NCBI GenBank assembly: GCA_964579205.1
Contig: CAZOFH010000004.1
Span: 53,460-117,459 of the forward strand
Origin: UBA7867 sp964579205
GTDB lineage: Bacteria > Bacillota > Clostridia > Christensenellales > UBA1242
DNA length: 64,000 nucleotides
Direction of reading: 5' to 3'
The stretch's first letter is position 1; each line of letters begins with the position of its first letter. Of the stretch, positions 8,524-15,942 are shown in pieces. The translations under genes and the position numbers were made by a program. Under the pieces are notes generated by a model. That model saw only the letters and a program-made list of their open reading frames with translations, did not search any database and had not been told where the DNA came from.

Positions 8524-8763
8524 ATGATTTTTGACGAAGTTGTTGAATTACTGAGTGACCAGATGAACATTGACAAATCAATGCTCAGACCGGAGACTCG
8601 TTTTGTAGAGGATTTGCACACAGATTCTCTCGATATGGTAGAGATGCTGATCGCACTGGAGGACAAGTATAATATTACTGTCCCTGACGAGGATACAAAG
8701 CAACTCGAGACCCTAGGGAAACTCGTAGAGTATGTTGAGGCGAAAATCGCTCAAAGTGAATAA
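8524..8763 (+). CDS. acpP: acyl carrier protein
   Basis: 79 residues, the usual ACP length. It carries growing acyl chains on 4'-phosphopantetheine during type II fatty-acid synthesis in the cytoplasm. The attachment site is the Ser of the DSLDMVEM motif (about residue 37), followed by the helix III sequence IPDEDTKQL-like (TVPDEDTKQLETLGKLVEYV). TAAGGAG lies just upstream of the ATG. Monocistronic, between its own promoter and a bidirectional terminator. No fatty-acid synthesis genes are adjacent. Confidence 0.95.
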   Translation: MIFDEVVELLSDQMNIDKSMLRPETRFVEDLHTDSLDMVEMLIALEDKYNITVPDEDTKQLETLGKLVEYVEAKIAQSE

Positions 8764-8769
8764 TTATGC

Positions 8770-8800
8770 AAAAAGGCGCCCTATCACGGACTGCCTTTTT
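8770..8800. terminator. bidirectional terminator between acpP and the M23 gene
   Basis: AAAAAGGC (8770-8777) and GCCTTTTT (8793-8800) pair around a 15-nt loop. The A-run and T-run allow termination of the convergent acpP and M23-peptidase transcripts. Confidence 0.7.
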
Positions 8801-8827
8801 TGTTTTATTTGAGACCACAATTTGCGA

Positions 8828-9412
8828 TTATTTTGTCCCCAAATCAAGGTACAAGTTTGGGTCAACGGCTTCGTCATTGAGCAACACCTCAAGATGCAAA
8901 TGCGCACCCTCGACCGACTCACTCTTGGCAGTCTTGCCGACTTTGCCGATCACGCTACCTTTGGTCACTTTGTCACCAGCCTTGACTGGCACATCACTAG
9001 CGAGCGATGCATACACCACGATAATGCCGCCACCAATATCAAGTTTTACAATATTACCCATCAGGTAATTGTAGGTCACCTCTTTGACAGTGCCGTCCAT
9101 TACTGCATAGACATCGCTGCCTTCCGCAGCCTCAAAGTCCATTGCCTTGTGAGCCTGCCACCATCCATAAGTCGTACTGTACTGCAATTTTGTGTTTGAG
9201 TAATCTTTCATCAAATTTACCTCATCCACTGGGTTGCAAAAGATAATTTCCGTAGTCGACACAGGTTCATTCATATCCAAACTGCTGTCAATCGGAGCAG
9301 TATTACGGACTGCGGCCAAGGTCACTATCACAGCCAAAATCACAATGCAACAGAACAGCCCCACCCAGTATCCATAAGTTTTGAAAAAGTTTTTGATATT
9401 CAATTTGTTCAT
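8828..9412 (-). CDS. M23 family metallopeptidase, SpoIIQ-like
   Basis: 194 residues. A short cytoplasmic N-terminus is followed by one membrane segment (about 17-37) and an extracytoplasmic LytM/M23 domain (about 85-190). The zinc/catalytic motifs are intact: HKAMDF (H-x3-D) and GAHLHLEV (H-x-H). M23 enzymes cleave peptidoglycan peptide bridges. The size, the single N-terminal anchor and the compact domain match clostridial SpoIIQ, the forespore half of the engulfment channel, which keeps its HxH in clostridia. SpoIID is not in the window, so the assignment is an inference. AAGGAGG lies upstream of the ATG. Confidence 0.75.
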   Translation of the reverse strand: MNKLNIKNFFKTYGYWVGLFCCIVILAVIVTLAAVRNTAPIDSSLDMNEPVSTTEIIFCNPVDEVNLMKDYSNTKLQYSTTYGWWQAHKAMDFEAAEGSDVYAVMDGTVKEVTYNYLMGNIVKLDIGGGIIVVYASLASDVPVKAGDKVTKGSVIGKVGKTAKSESVEGAHLHLEVLLNDEAVDPNLYLDLGTK

Positions 9413-9552
9413 TTTTGCCTCCTTTCGCCTAGATTATGGACAAGAAAAATTATTTTAATCAATTTTTTCGTAATTAAGATAGTTTTTATTGATTTTTTGT
9501 GAAATTCACGTTTCTGTTGAACACTTATGCTAGCAGGCTCGCTCGCCACAAC

Positions 9553-9638
9553 GCGGCTTGCCGTGGTGCGTGCCCAAGGCACGCACAATGCGCCGACTGG
9601 CGCATCAGGCGCCCTGCGGGCGCCTCAAGGCAAGCCGC
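9553..9638. repeat. cloverleaf-forming GC-rich element
   Basis: A 10-bp outer stem GCGGCTTGCC (9553-9562) / GGCAAGCCGC (9629-9638) encloses three consecutive perfect hairpins: GTGCGTGCC/GGCACGCAC (9566-9586), TGCGCC/GGCGCA (9589-9604) and AGGCGCCC/GGGCGCCT (9607-9625). GC content is far above the surroundings. It sits between the M23 gene and the small membrane-protein gene. A shorter relative is near 61.4 kb. It is not a tRNA: there is no T-loop or anticodon-arm signature. Function unknown. Confidence 0.85.
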
Positions 9639-9675
9639 CCGTTCCACCGCCCAGCCACACGCATACAACGACTCA

Positions 9676-10137
9676 TCACGCGCCGCACAAAATCAACGGA
9701 TAACCTATCGTCGTTAGTTCTGGCGAAATCGCGATTTGGATATTGATTTTTTGCCCATTATATGACACAAACCGAGAAAATTGGGGGCTAAAAGCGCAAA
9801 TAAAATGCATTCCGTCGATATTTTCCTCCTCATAGATAGTGGCGCCAATCCGCCCCAAATACTCCGAAATGTCGATTTTTTGTGTAGACATATATATAAC
9901 TCCTTGGATAATCTCAGGTCTCAGCGCGTTTTGCACCACCCTCGCCCTGTCAGTCGGCGCAGAAATTATATAGCCCGAGCCATTTTTGATGATATTTGCG
10001 TCCAAAATCTCCACGCGCTCGTTTACACAAAAACTTACCCGCCCGCTCTCACTAGGCAAATTGCCCAGAAAATCTGAAGTCGGCGCACAAAACAGCAACA
10101 AAATCACGGCAAACACTATCCCCAAAAACTTGTACAT
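9676..10137 (-). CDS. small membrane-anchored protein, unknown (possibly YwmB-like)
   Basis: 153 residues from the ATG preceded by GTGAGGTAATAGTG; a start 27 codons earlier lacks a ribosome-binding site and runs into a repeat. One N-terminal hydrophobic segment (about 4-20) is followed by an extracytoplasmic domain with alternating strands. It ends in NIQIAISPELTTIGYPLILC, which is faintly reminiscent of the C-terminus of YwmB-type proteins found near spoIID/spoIIQ in Bacillota. This resemblance is weak and from memory. It lies upstream of the SpoIIQ-like gene on the same strand, separated by the cloverleaf element. Confidence 0.6.
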   Translation of the reverse strand: MYKFLGIVFAVILLLFCAPTSDFLGNLPSESGRVSFCVNERVEILDANIIKNGSGYIISAPTDRARVVQNALRPEIIQGVIYMSTQKIDISEYLGRIGATIYEEENIDGMHFICAFSPQFSRFVSYNGQKINIQIAISPELTTIGYPLILCGA

Positions 10138-10212
10138 CACTATTACCTCACTACCCAAAGTATTGCCAAATAGCTGAGGCATAAACAAAAAACCGCTGCA
10201 TCGCCACCTCTC

Positions 10213-10273
10213 TGTCATTCAGAGCAGTTGGTTACAACTGCGTGGAATCCGTGAGCCCCTTGGGGCGAACCCC
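10213..10273 (+). repeat. variable-stem dispersed repeat, copy A
   Basis: Frame TGTCATTCAGA - stem 1 - GTGGAATCCGTGA - stem 2 - GAACCC. Stem 1 is GCAGTTG/CAACTGC and stem 2 is GCCCC/GGGGC. Five copies occur in the window; the conserved frame stays while the stem sequences change. Confidence 0.8.
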
Positions 10274-10334
10274 TAAGCAAAACTGCTTTCACATAGCACA
10301 AAGAGGCAGGAACTTGATTTTATTATTTTAGTCT

Positions 10335-10390
10335 AGGTTCGGCTACCGCCTCACAGATCCCTCGCAACCTGCAGTTGCTCTGAATGACAG
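10335..10390 (-). repeat. variable-stem dispersed repeat, copy B
   Basis: Inverted relative to copy A. Read on the minus strand it has TGTCATTCAGA, stem 1 GCAAC/GTTGC, GATCTGTGA, stem 2 GGC/GCC, GAACC. Together with copy A it forms a large inverted pair with about 60 bp between. The rest of this 445-bp gap shows no gene. Confidence 0.75.
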
Positions 10391-10515
10391 CGGAAGAAAT
10401 GAACCCTTATAATTTAATTATGCAGAGCATACATCACAGCCAGATTTTTGCTTACACAAGAATCCCTGTTGACTTTACGCTCTATTGAAATGGAACAGTA
10501 AAAAAGTAGAAACAA

Positions 10516-10537
10516 AAAAAGCCCCACAGGGCTTTTT
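10516..10537 (-). terminator. intrinsic terminator of the rml operon
   Basis: AAAAAGCCC-CACA-GGGCTTTTT; on the minus strand it closes the rml/glycosyltransferase operon. Confidence 0.85.
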
Positions 10538-10582
10538 GTCCTTATCATTTAGAGTAAAGATTGGGGGATATTGCGAGTGAAA

Positions 10583-11506
10583 TCACAGCCCGCCGAGATT
10601 GAGTAGCAAGCAGGCATATTTGCGAGTCGTTTTGTTGGAAATGTTGGCTTTGATATACTTTTTGAGCGGGCGCTTAAACTTTTTGCCCCTCTTGTACTGA
10701 GTCATCAAATCAATAAACTCCTTTTTGTCAGGCGACAACTCGTCGTAAAACACATAATTAAAGGTCATCGCCTCGCGAAAACGCAACCTTTTCATCTCGT
10801 TACAAAAAAATGCTTTTAGCGAACGCCACAAAATTTTTATTCCGCCAGAAAAATACCCGAACGCATTATTTGCGTGCTGCCGATAAAGTATCTGCGAATC
10901 GCGCGAAAAAATCACCTTACCCAAACCACTAGCAATAGTATTAACTGAATAGTCGTGCCCGATGATGCAATGCTTGGGCACACGCAAAAACGCCTCTCGT
11001 GTAGCATTATTGAATACCTCGGTACAGCCATTCGCCCCAGTATTGAGAAGCGCGTTTTGAAAAACATTGGGGTCAGTTTCATCAATATAGCCGCAAGATT
11101 TATCTACAATCTGCTCCAATTTTTCATTCACCACAGTGAGCGAAGTGTAATACAACAGAGGGATAGAGTTATCCTCCTGCTCCAGCGCATCGACCGCATT
11201 TTTGAGTTTGTGAGGCAGCCAAACATCGTCTTGGTCACAAAACGCGTAATAATCGCTCTTGGGAGCATTGGCGACCAACTCTCTAAAACTCAACACAAAC
11301 CCCACATTTTTGCCTACCTCGAGTTGGATTTGCCCCTTATCCGCATACTCCTGCAAAATTTGAGTAGTGCTATCGCTACTCCCGTCATCACGGACGCAAA
11401 TAGTCACATCCACACCCTCTTGCGCAAGCAAACTATCTATCTGCTCACGGATAAACTTTTCGCCATTATACGCACTCAAAAGCACTGCCACTTTTTTGTT
11501 ACTCAT
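10583..11506 (-). CDS. family 2 glycosyltransferase, probable rhamnosyltransferase
   Basis: 307 residues. GT-A fold family 2: VAVLLSAYNGEKFI at 6-19, nucleotide/metal-site DDGSSD at 40-45 and DQDDVW at 91-96. The D-x-D-D-x-W form and size are like those of RfbF/WbbL-type rhamnosyltransferases. It is the last gene of the rml operon, and its ATG overlaps the rmlC stop by 8 nt (ATGAGTAA), so transfer of L-rhamnose from dTDP-rhamnose to a cell-wall polysaccharide or a surface glycoprotein is the natural inference. No transmembrane segment; probably acts at the inner face of the membrane. Confidence 0.85.
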   Translation of the reverse strand: MSNKKVAVLLSAYNGEKFIREQIDSLLAQEGVDVTICVRDDGSSDSTTQILQEYADKGQIQLEVGKNVGFVLSFRELVANAPKSDYYAFCDQDDVWLPHKLKNAVDALEQEDNSIPLLYYTSLTVVNEKLEQIVDKSCGYIDETDPNVFQNALLNTGANGCTEVFNNATREAFLRVPKHCIIGHDYSVNTIASGLGKVIFSRDSQILYRQHANNAFGYFSGGIKILWRSLKAFFCNEMKRLRFREAMTFNYVFYDELSPDKKEFIDLMTQYKRGKKFKRPLKKYIKANISNKTTRKYACLLLNLGGL

Positions 11507-12059
11507 CTATTTCCGCCTCACTTAATATCGGATGCAACTTGTCTTTTTCCGACAAAATTACCTTGCTCAAATCTATATAATCGCCCCAGTTGATACCTAG
11601 TTGTGGGTCGCTATACAACACGCCACGCTCACCCTCGGGATACCAAAAATTGTCGCACTTGTACGCAAAAACAGCCTTTTCGCTCACCACGCAAAAGCCG
11701 TGTGCAAAGCCCCGAGGGATAAAAAACATTTTTTTATTCTCACCAGAGAGCAGTACTCCCTGCCACTGTCCAAAAGTAGGACTATCTTTGCGCAAATCCA
11801 CCGCCACATCGTATACGGCACCAGAGATAACTCGCACAAGTTTTGCCTGAGGCTTACCCACCTGATAGTGCAACCCGCGCAAGACATTTTTGCTAGAACT
11901 ACTCTCATTATCCTGCACAAAATGCGTAGTAATGCCAATATTCAACAAATCCGCCTCGTTGAAAGTTTCCAAAAAATACCCTCTATCATCGCCGAACACC
12001 GCTGGCTCGATGACTTTTAACCCTTCAATATCAAAGGTCTCAACATTTTTTATCTTCAT
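11499..12059 (-). CDS. rmlC: dTDP-4-dehydrorhamnose 3,5-epimerase
   Basis: 186 residues from MKIKNVETFD; an in-frame start 15 codons upstream would lie within rmlB and is rejected. Third enzyme of dTDP-L-rhamnose synthesis: double epimerisation at C3 and C5 of dTDP-4-keto-6-deoxyglucose. Cupin-type motifs are present: DDRGYFLETF, VLRGLHYQ with the catalytic His, AVDLRKDSPTFG, and PRGFAHGF. The start overlaps the rmlB stop by about 20 nt and the stop overlaps the glycosyltransferase start, consistent with translational coupling. Confidence 0.95.
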   Translation of the reverse strand: MKIKNVETFDIEGLKVIEPAVFGDDRGYFLETFNEADLLNIGITTHFVQDNESSSSKNVLRGLHYQVGKPQAKLVRVISGAVYDVAVDLRKDSPTFGQWQGVLLSGENKKMFFIPRGFAHGFCVVSEKAVFAYKCDNFWYPEGERGVLYSDPQLGINWGDYIDLSKVILSEKDKLHPILSEAEIDE

Positions 12060-13113
12060 TATTGACCCCGTACATATTTTCGTAATATTTCTGATATTCG
12101 CCATTCACGATATGCTCTACCCACTCGGGATTTTTGCGGTACCAGTCCAGCGTCAAGCGGATACCGTCCTCAAAAGCAGTAGTCGGCAACCACCCCAATT
12201 CACGACTGATTTTTGTAGGGTCAATCGCATATCGCCTATCGTGACCTAGTCTATCGCGAACAAATGTAATCAAGTCCTCCCCGCACGCTTTATTCACATT
12301 TTGCTTCACATAATCGATAATGCACTTGACGATATAGAGGTTTTCCTTTTCGTTGTGACCGCCGATATTATAAATCTCACCTACAGGTGCAGAATTGATG
12401 ACCAAATCAATCGCCCTACAGTGGTCGACAACATACAGCCAATCACGGATTTGCTTCCCGTCACCATAAATCGGGATATTTTTTAGATTGACACAATTAT
12501 TATAGGTCAGCGGAATAAGTTTTTCGGGGAATTGATTTGGTCCATAGTTATTAGAGCATCGCGTGATGTTCATCGGAAAGCCAAAAGTATCAAAAAATGC
12601 CTTGACCAGCATATCAGCACTAGCCTTGCTCGCTGAATATGGACTGTGAGGATTTAGCGGGGTATCCTCGGTAAAAAATCCATCCGCTCCCAAGGCACCA
12701 TAGACCTCGTCAGTAGAAATTTGGATAAACTTTTTGTTAGGCAAAAATTCGTCAGAAGTCGCCCACGCATCTTTGGTCACATTCAGCAGCACCATAGTAC
12801 CCACAACATTCGTATTCACAAAACACTGCGGGTCACGAATACTACGGTCAACATGGCTCTCTGCGGCAAAATTGACCACGTAGTCAATATCAAACTGGTC
12901 AAAAATCGACTGTACCATATCACGGTCGGCGATGCTGCCCTTAAAAAAGGTGTAGTTTGGGTTGTCCTCGATATCTTTTAGATTTTCGGGATTACCTGCG
13001 TAAGTGAGTGCATCGAGATTTATGATACGAATATCATCATAAGTATCAAACAAGTATCTCACAAAGTTTGACCCAATAAATCCGCTACCACCTGTCACCA
13101 AGTATGTTTTCAT
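12040..13113 (-). CDS. rmlB: dTDP-glucose 4,6-dehydratase
   Basis: 357 residues, usual length. Second step of dTDP-rhamnose synthesis: dTDP-glucose to dTDP-4-keto-6-deoxyglucose. It is an extended short-chain dehydrogenase with the NAD motif GGSGFIGSNF at residues 8-17, the catalytic STDEVYG block and YSASKAS (Tyr-x3-Lys). The last dozen residues (ENMYGVNNEDKKC) are a non-conserved tail. It sits 12 bp after rmlD. Confidence 0.96.
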   Translation of the reverse strand: MKTYLVTGGSGFIGSNFVRYLFDTYDDIRIINLDALTYAGNPENLKDIEDNPNYTFFKGSIADRDMVQSIFDQFDIDYVVNFAAESHVDRSIRDPQCFVNTNVVGTMVLLNVTKDAWATSDEFLPNKKFIQISTDEVYGALGADGFFTEDTPLNPHSPYSASKASADMLVKAFFDTFGFPMNITRCSNNYGPNQFPEKLIPLTYNNCVNLKNIPIYGDGKQIRDWLYVVDHCRAIDLVINSAPVGEIYNIGGHNEKENLYIVKCIIDYVKQNVNKACGEDLITFVRDRLGHDRRYAIDPTKISRELGWLPTTAFEDGIRLTLDWYRKNPEWVEHIVNGEYQKYYENMYGVNNEDKKC

Positions 13114-13125
13114 CCAATTTTCTCC

Positions 13126-14004
13126 TTATTCTTGAGTATCAAAAAAACTTTTTAGAGCATCACACCACGGACGCATATAGTTTTGCCCAATGGCTCTCAG
13201 CGCCAAATTGTCTAATACAGAATACTTCGGTCTCTTGGCGCGACTGCAAAAAGCATCACTGCTGACAGGGTCGACAGGAGTAGCGATATTATTTATTCGC
13301 AAAATCTCCACCGCAAAATCATACCAACTACATTGCCCCTCACCGGAGCAGTTGTACAACCCATAGTATTCTGTATCCAAAACGCGCAGCACATTATAAA
13401 CCAAATCATTCGCGCTAGTCGGCGTGCCAATCTGGTCATCCACCACGGTCAAACGGTCTCGCGTCTTGGCTAACTCGAGCATTTTGTATACAAAGTTATT
13501 ACCGTTTTTGCCATACAGCCACGAGGTACGGAAAATAAAATACTTGTCACAAATCTCTCGAACAAACTGCTCCCCAGCCAATTTCGTCTTGCCATACACA
13601 GTCACAGGAACAGTCGCATCCGTCTCATTGAGCGGAGTGTCACCATTCCCCTCGTACACATAATCGGTAGAAAAATGCACTAGCGTGATACCGTATTTTT
13701 GACACGCACGAGCAAGATTTTGCACCCCAAAAGTGTTGACCTTGTAACAATTCTCGATATCATCCTCAGCCTTATCTACTGCAGTATAAGCACTGCAATT
13801 TATACAAAAATCATATCCGTTAGACAGTGCCTTGTCCACAGCATCTCGATCTAAGATATCTAGTCCATCAACATCAAAAGCCTCTATTTTTGCCGAACAA
13901 AATCGCTCATCTATCGCCCCGATATCCGCGCGCTTTTGGGCGAGACAGGTGAGGAATTCGCGTCCCAACTGCCCTTTGGCACCCAATAGAATTATTCTCA
14001 ACAT
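13126..14004 (-). CDS. rmlD: dTDP-4-dehydrorhamnose reductase
   Basis: 292 residues. Final step of dTDP-rhamnose synthesis (NADPH reduction of the 4-keto group). GAKGQLGREF nucleotide-binding loop at residues 8-17, the STDYVY block, VYGKTKLAGE (YxxxK catalytic pair) and FRTSWLYG. The start overlaps the rmlA stop by a few bases, showing coupled translation. Confidence 0.95.
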   Translation of the reverse strand: MLRIILLGAKGQLGREFLTCLAQKRADIGAIDERFCSAKIEAFDVDGLDILDRDAVDKALSNGYDFCINCSAYTAVDKAEDDIENCYKVNTFGVQNLARACQKYGITLVHFSTDYVYEGNGDTPLNETDATVPVTVYGKTKLAGEQFVREICDKYFIFRTSWLYGKNGNNFVYKMLELAKTRDRLTVVDDQIGTPTSANDLVYNVLRVLDTEYYGLYNCSGEGQCSWYDFAVEILRINNIATPVDPVSSDAFCSRAKRPKYSVLDNLALRAIGQNYMRPWCDALKSFFDTQE

Positions 14005-14879
14005 TCTTCGTTATATATCTCCTGCAAATATTTGCCATATTCGGTCTTTGAATATTTTTGCGCGGCTACCATGAGAGCCTCTAGGTCGATATATCCCATT
14101 CGGTACGCGACCTCCTCGATGCACGCAATCATATAGCCTGTGCGGACTTGGATAGTTTCAATAAACAAATTCGCCTGCAGCATATTGTAATGCGTACCAG
14201 TGTCCAGCCACGCAAAGCCCCTGCCCAATTTGTTGAGCCTGCACCGCCCTGCCTCTACATACATATTGTTGATAGCAGTTATCTCCAACTCACCACGAGC
14301 AGACGGGCGCACCTGCCTAGCGTATTCCACCACTTTATTATCATAAAAGTACAGCCCAGTGACAGCCAAATTGGACTGCGGATGCTCGGGTTTCTCTACA
14401 ATCTCGTACACCTTGCCATTCTTTTCGTACGCCACGCCAAAAGCCTCAGGATTGTTCACTTTGTAGCCATACAATTCCGCACCGCCACCGAGTTCGTCAA
14501 TGTTTCTGACGCTATTTTGGAGCATTGTAGACAAATTATTCCCATAAAAAATATTATCACCCAAAACGAGGCATACATTATCTTTGCCAATAAAATCAGC
14601 ACCCAAAATGAACGCCTCTGCTAGCCCTCGAGCCTCATTTTGGACAATGTAACTCAACTTTATCCCCAGTTGGCTACCGTCGCCCAAAAGTTGCTCATAC
14701 ATAGGGACATCACGCGGGGTACTAATAATGAGGATATCTCTAATCCCAGCCAGCATCAGCATAGATAGCGGGTAATAAATCATCGGCTTGTCATATATCG
14801 CCAGCATCTGCTTTGAAACGGCGAGTGTCGCGGGATATAGCCTAGTCGCCTTGCCACCAGCCAAAATAATTCCTTTCAT
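13998..14879 (-). CDS. rmlA: glucose-1-phosphate thymidylyltransferase
   Basis: 293 residues. First committed step: dTTP plus glucose-1-phosphate to dTDP-glucose. The N-terminal nucleotidyltransferase signature reads GGKATRLYP, where the family usually has GG-S-G-TRLYP, so the central Gly is Ala. The rest is orthodox: VSKQMLAIYDKPMIYYPLS, GDNIFYG, EKP and LDTGTH. It is the first gene of the operon, with its own sigma-A promoter and AAGGATG ribosome-binding site. Confidence 0.95.
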   Translation of the reverse strand: MKGIILAGGKATRLYPATLAVSKQMLAIYDKPMIYYPLSMLMLAGIRDILIISTPRDVPMYEQLLGDGSQLGIKLSYIVQNEARGLAEAFILGADFIGKDNVCLVLGDNIFYGNNLSTMLQNSVRNIDELGGGAELYGYKVNNPEAFGVAYEKNGKVYEIVEKPEHPQSNLAVTGLYFYDNKVVEYARQVRPSARGELEITAINNMYVEAGRCRLNKLGRGFAWLDTGTHYNMLQANLFIETIQVRTGYMIACIEEVAYRMGYIDLEALMVAAQKYSKTEYGKYLQEIYNEEC

Positions 14880-14906
14880 TGCATCACATCCTTATTAAAT
14901 TAAGGA

Positions 14907-14936
14907 ATTATATCATATCCAAAATACCTAAGTCAA
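14907..14936 (-). promoter_or_regulatory. rml operon promoter
   Basis: Minus strand TTGACT, 18-bp spacer, TATAAT, about 25 bp upstream of the rmlA ATG. The rest of the gap up to 15110 shows nothing recognisable. Confidence 0.8.
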
Positions 14937-15110
14937 CTATTTGAGTTGTTTTGCGCTAGAGATATTGCGAGCAAAACGGCATATTTGCCCCTTTGAGCTC
15001 GAATTTTGCTGATTTTGCGAATAGTTGTCAGTCTGCCGAGGGCTCTAGCACGCATTTTGCGAATTGCTGACCAATCAGCCCTCACCTCTCGCTCGACCTC
15101 CCCCCTGCAC

Positions 15111-15398
15111 TCAGTCCACCGAAAAAGGCAAATCGTCTATCCACTGTGCGCAAATCTCGTTTAGGTGAATTATCGTATCATTAATCAGGTCAGCGAAGCG
15201 TGTCTGACTGGACGGTAGGTCAAAATAGACTTCGCTAAGCACGGAAATTATCTTGGCAATCTCGAGGTCGGGGCAACTACCGACGCACGCCTCACCATCA
15301 CGCTCAAAGACTACCGGACTTTCGCCGCATTGTGAAAAACAGTAGTCGATGAGTTTCAACTGTTGTTCCGTAAGTTTCAGCGGATAACACTCCTCCAT
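15111..15398 (-). CDS. small hypothetical protein
   Basis: 95 residues from the ATG (MEECYPLKL) preceded by GGGGTGG; a TTG 23 codons upstream would give 118 residues but has poorer support. Soluble, acidic, mostly helical-looking, with four cysteines scattered (CFSQCGE, CVGSCPD). No known motif seen. It lies between the rml promoter and the zinc-ribbon gene on the same strand. Function unknown. Confidence 0.5.
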   Translation of the reverse strand: MEECYPLKLTEQQLKLIDYCFSQCGESPVVFERDGEACVGSCPDLEIAKIISVLSEVYFDLPSSQTRFADLINDTIIHLNEICAQWIDDLPFSVD

Positions 15399-15516
15399 AC
15401 GCCACCCCAAAAAAGATTTTTTCTCATTGTAGCAGAGTTTGCCCGATATGTCTAATACTTTGCGCAAATTTGTGTAATTGGCTCACGCTTCCCCACGCCA
15501 CATTAACAAAAACAAA

Positions 15517-15540
15517 AGAAAACCGCCCCACTCGGGACGG
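15517..15540 (-). terminator. intrinsic terminator, minus strand
   Basis: Minus strand CCGTCCC-gagt-GGGGCGG (one G-U pair) followed by TTTTCTTTTG; downstream of the zinc-ribbon gene. Confidence 0.75.
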
Positions 15541-15564
15541 AAATCTAGCGAACTGCGACACAAA

Positions 15565-15738
15565 CTATTCAGCACTCACTTGGTTGCGCGCTTGTTCTTT
15601 CTTCAATTTGAGAGCCGCTCTGCATTCTTTGCAACGAACAGGGTTTGAAAACTCTTTTTCCCTGTAAAACTCTTGCTCGCCTTCGGTAAAAACAAATTCC
15701 TTACCGCAGTCTTTACATTTGATAGTGATGTCAGCCAT
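15565..15738 (-). CDS. small zinc-ribbon protein
   Basis: 57 residues starting MADITIKC. An upstream in-frame ATG is rejected because its codons contain the GGAGG ribosome-binding site of this start. Two CxxC pairs (CKDCGK near residue 8 and CKEC near residue 39) form a zinc ribbon of the 'probable zinc-binding domain' type common in Clostridia and often near cold-shock or nucleic-acid genes. A basic C-terminus (KLKKEQARNQ) suggests nucleic-acid binding, an inference. It is divergent from the metal ATPase gene. Confidence 0.8.
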   Translation of the reverse strand: MADITIKCKDCGKEFVFTEGEQEFYREKEFSNPVRCKECRAALKLKKEQARNQVSAE

Positions 15739-15891
15739 CTTTTCCTCCATAAATAATCTAAAACTACGAAATAAGGTGTTTTTTGTTGAAAAAATGTTAT
15801 ATCTTAGTTTTATGGAGTATATTTTAGCACAAAATTTAGCAAATGTCCAAACTTTTTGATAAATTTTTTTTATTTTTTTTGAATTTACTTA

Positions 15892-15935
15892 TTGACTTAT
15901 GTAATAAAAATATATATCATTAGTATTACTAATGA
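15892..15935 (+). promoter_or_regulatory. metal ATPase promoter with palindromic operator
   Basis: TTGACT (15892-15897), 17-bp spacer, TATCAT (15915-15920). The perfect 19-bp palindrome TCATTAGTA-T-TACTAATGA (15917-15935) overlaps the -10 box and the start site and ends at the ribosome-binding site. This is an arrangement typical of repression by a metal sensor; the sensor is not encoded next door. Confidence 0.8.
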
Positions 15936-15942
15936 GGTGAAA

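Noticed and set aside
9553..9638. tRNA or tmRNA gene
   Set aside because: The cloverleaf has no GTTCRA T-loop, no 7-nt anticodon loop and no CCA end.
9499..9746. Plus-strand frames of 60-70 residues across the cloverleaf
   Set aside because: They are Arg/Ala/His-rich because they read through GC-rich hairpins; no ribosome-binding site.
10213..10390. Insertion sequence with inverted ends
   Set aside because: Copies A and B are inverted but only about 60 bp apart with no transposase frame between them; the dispersed-repeat interpretation fits better.
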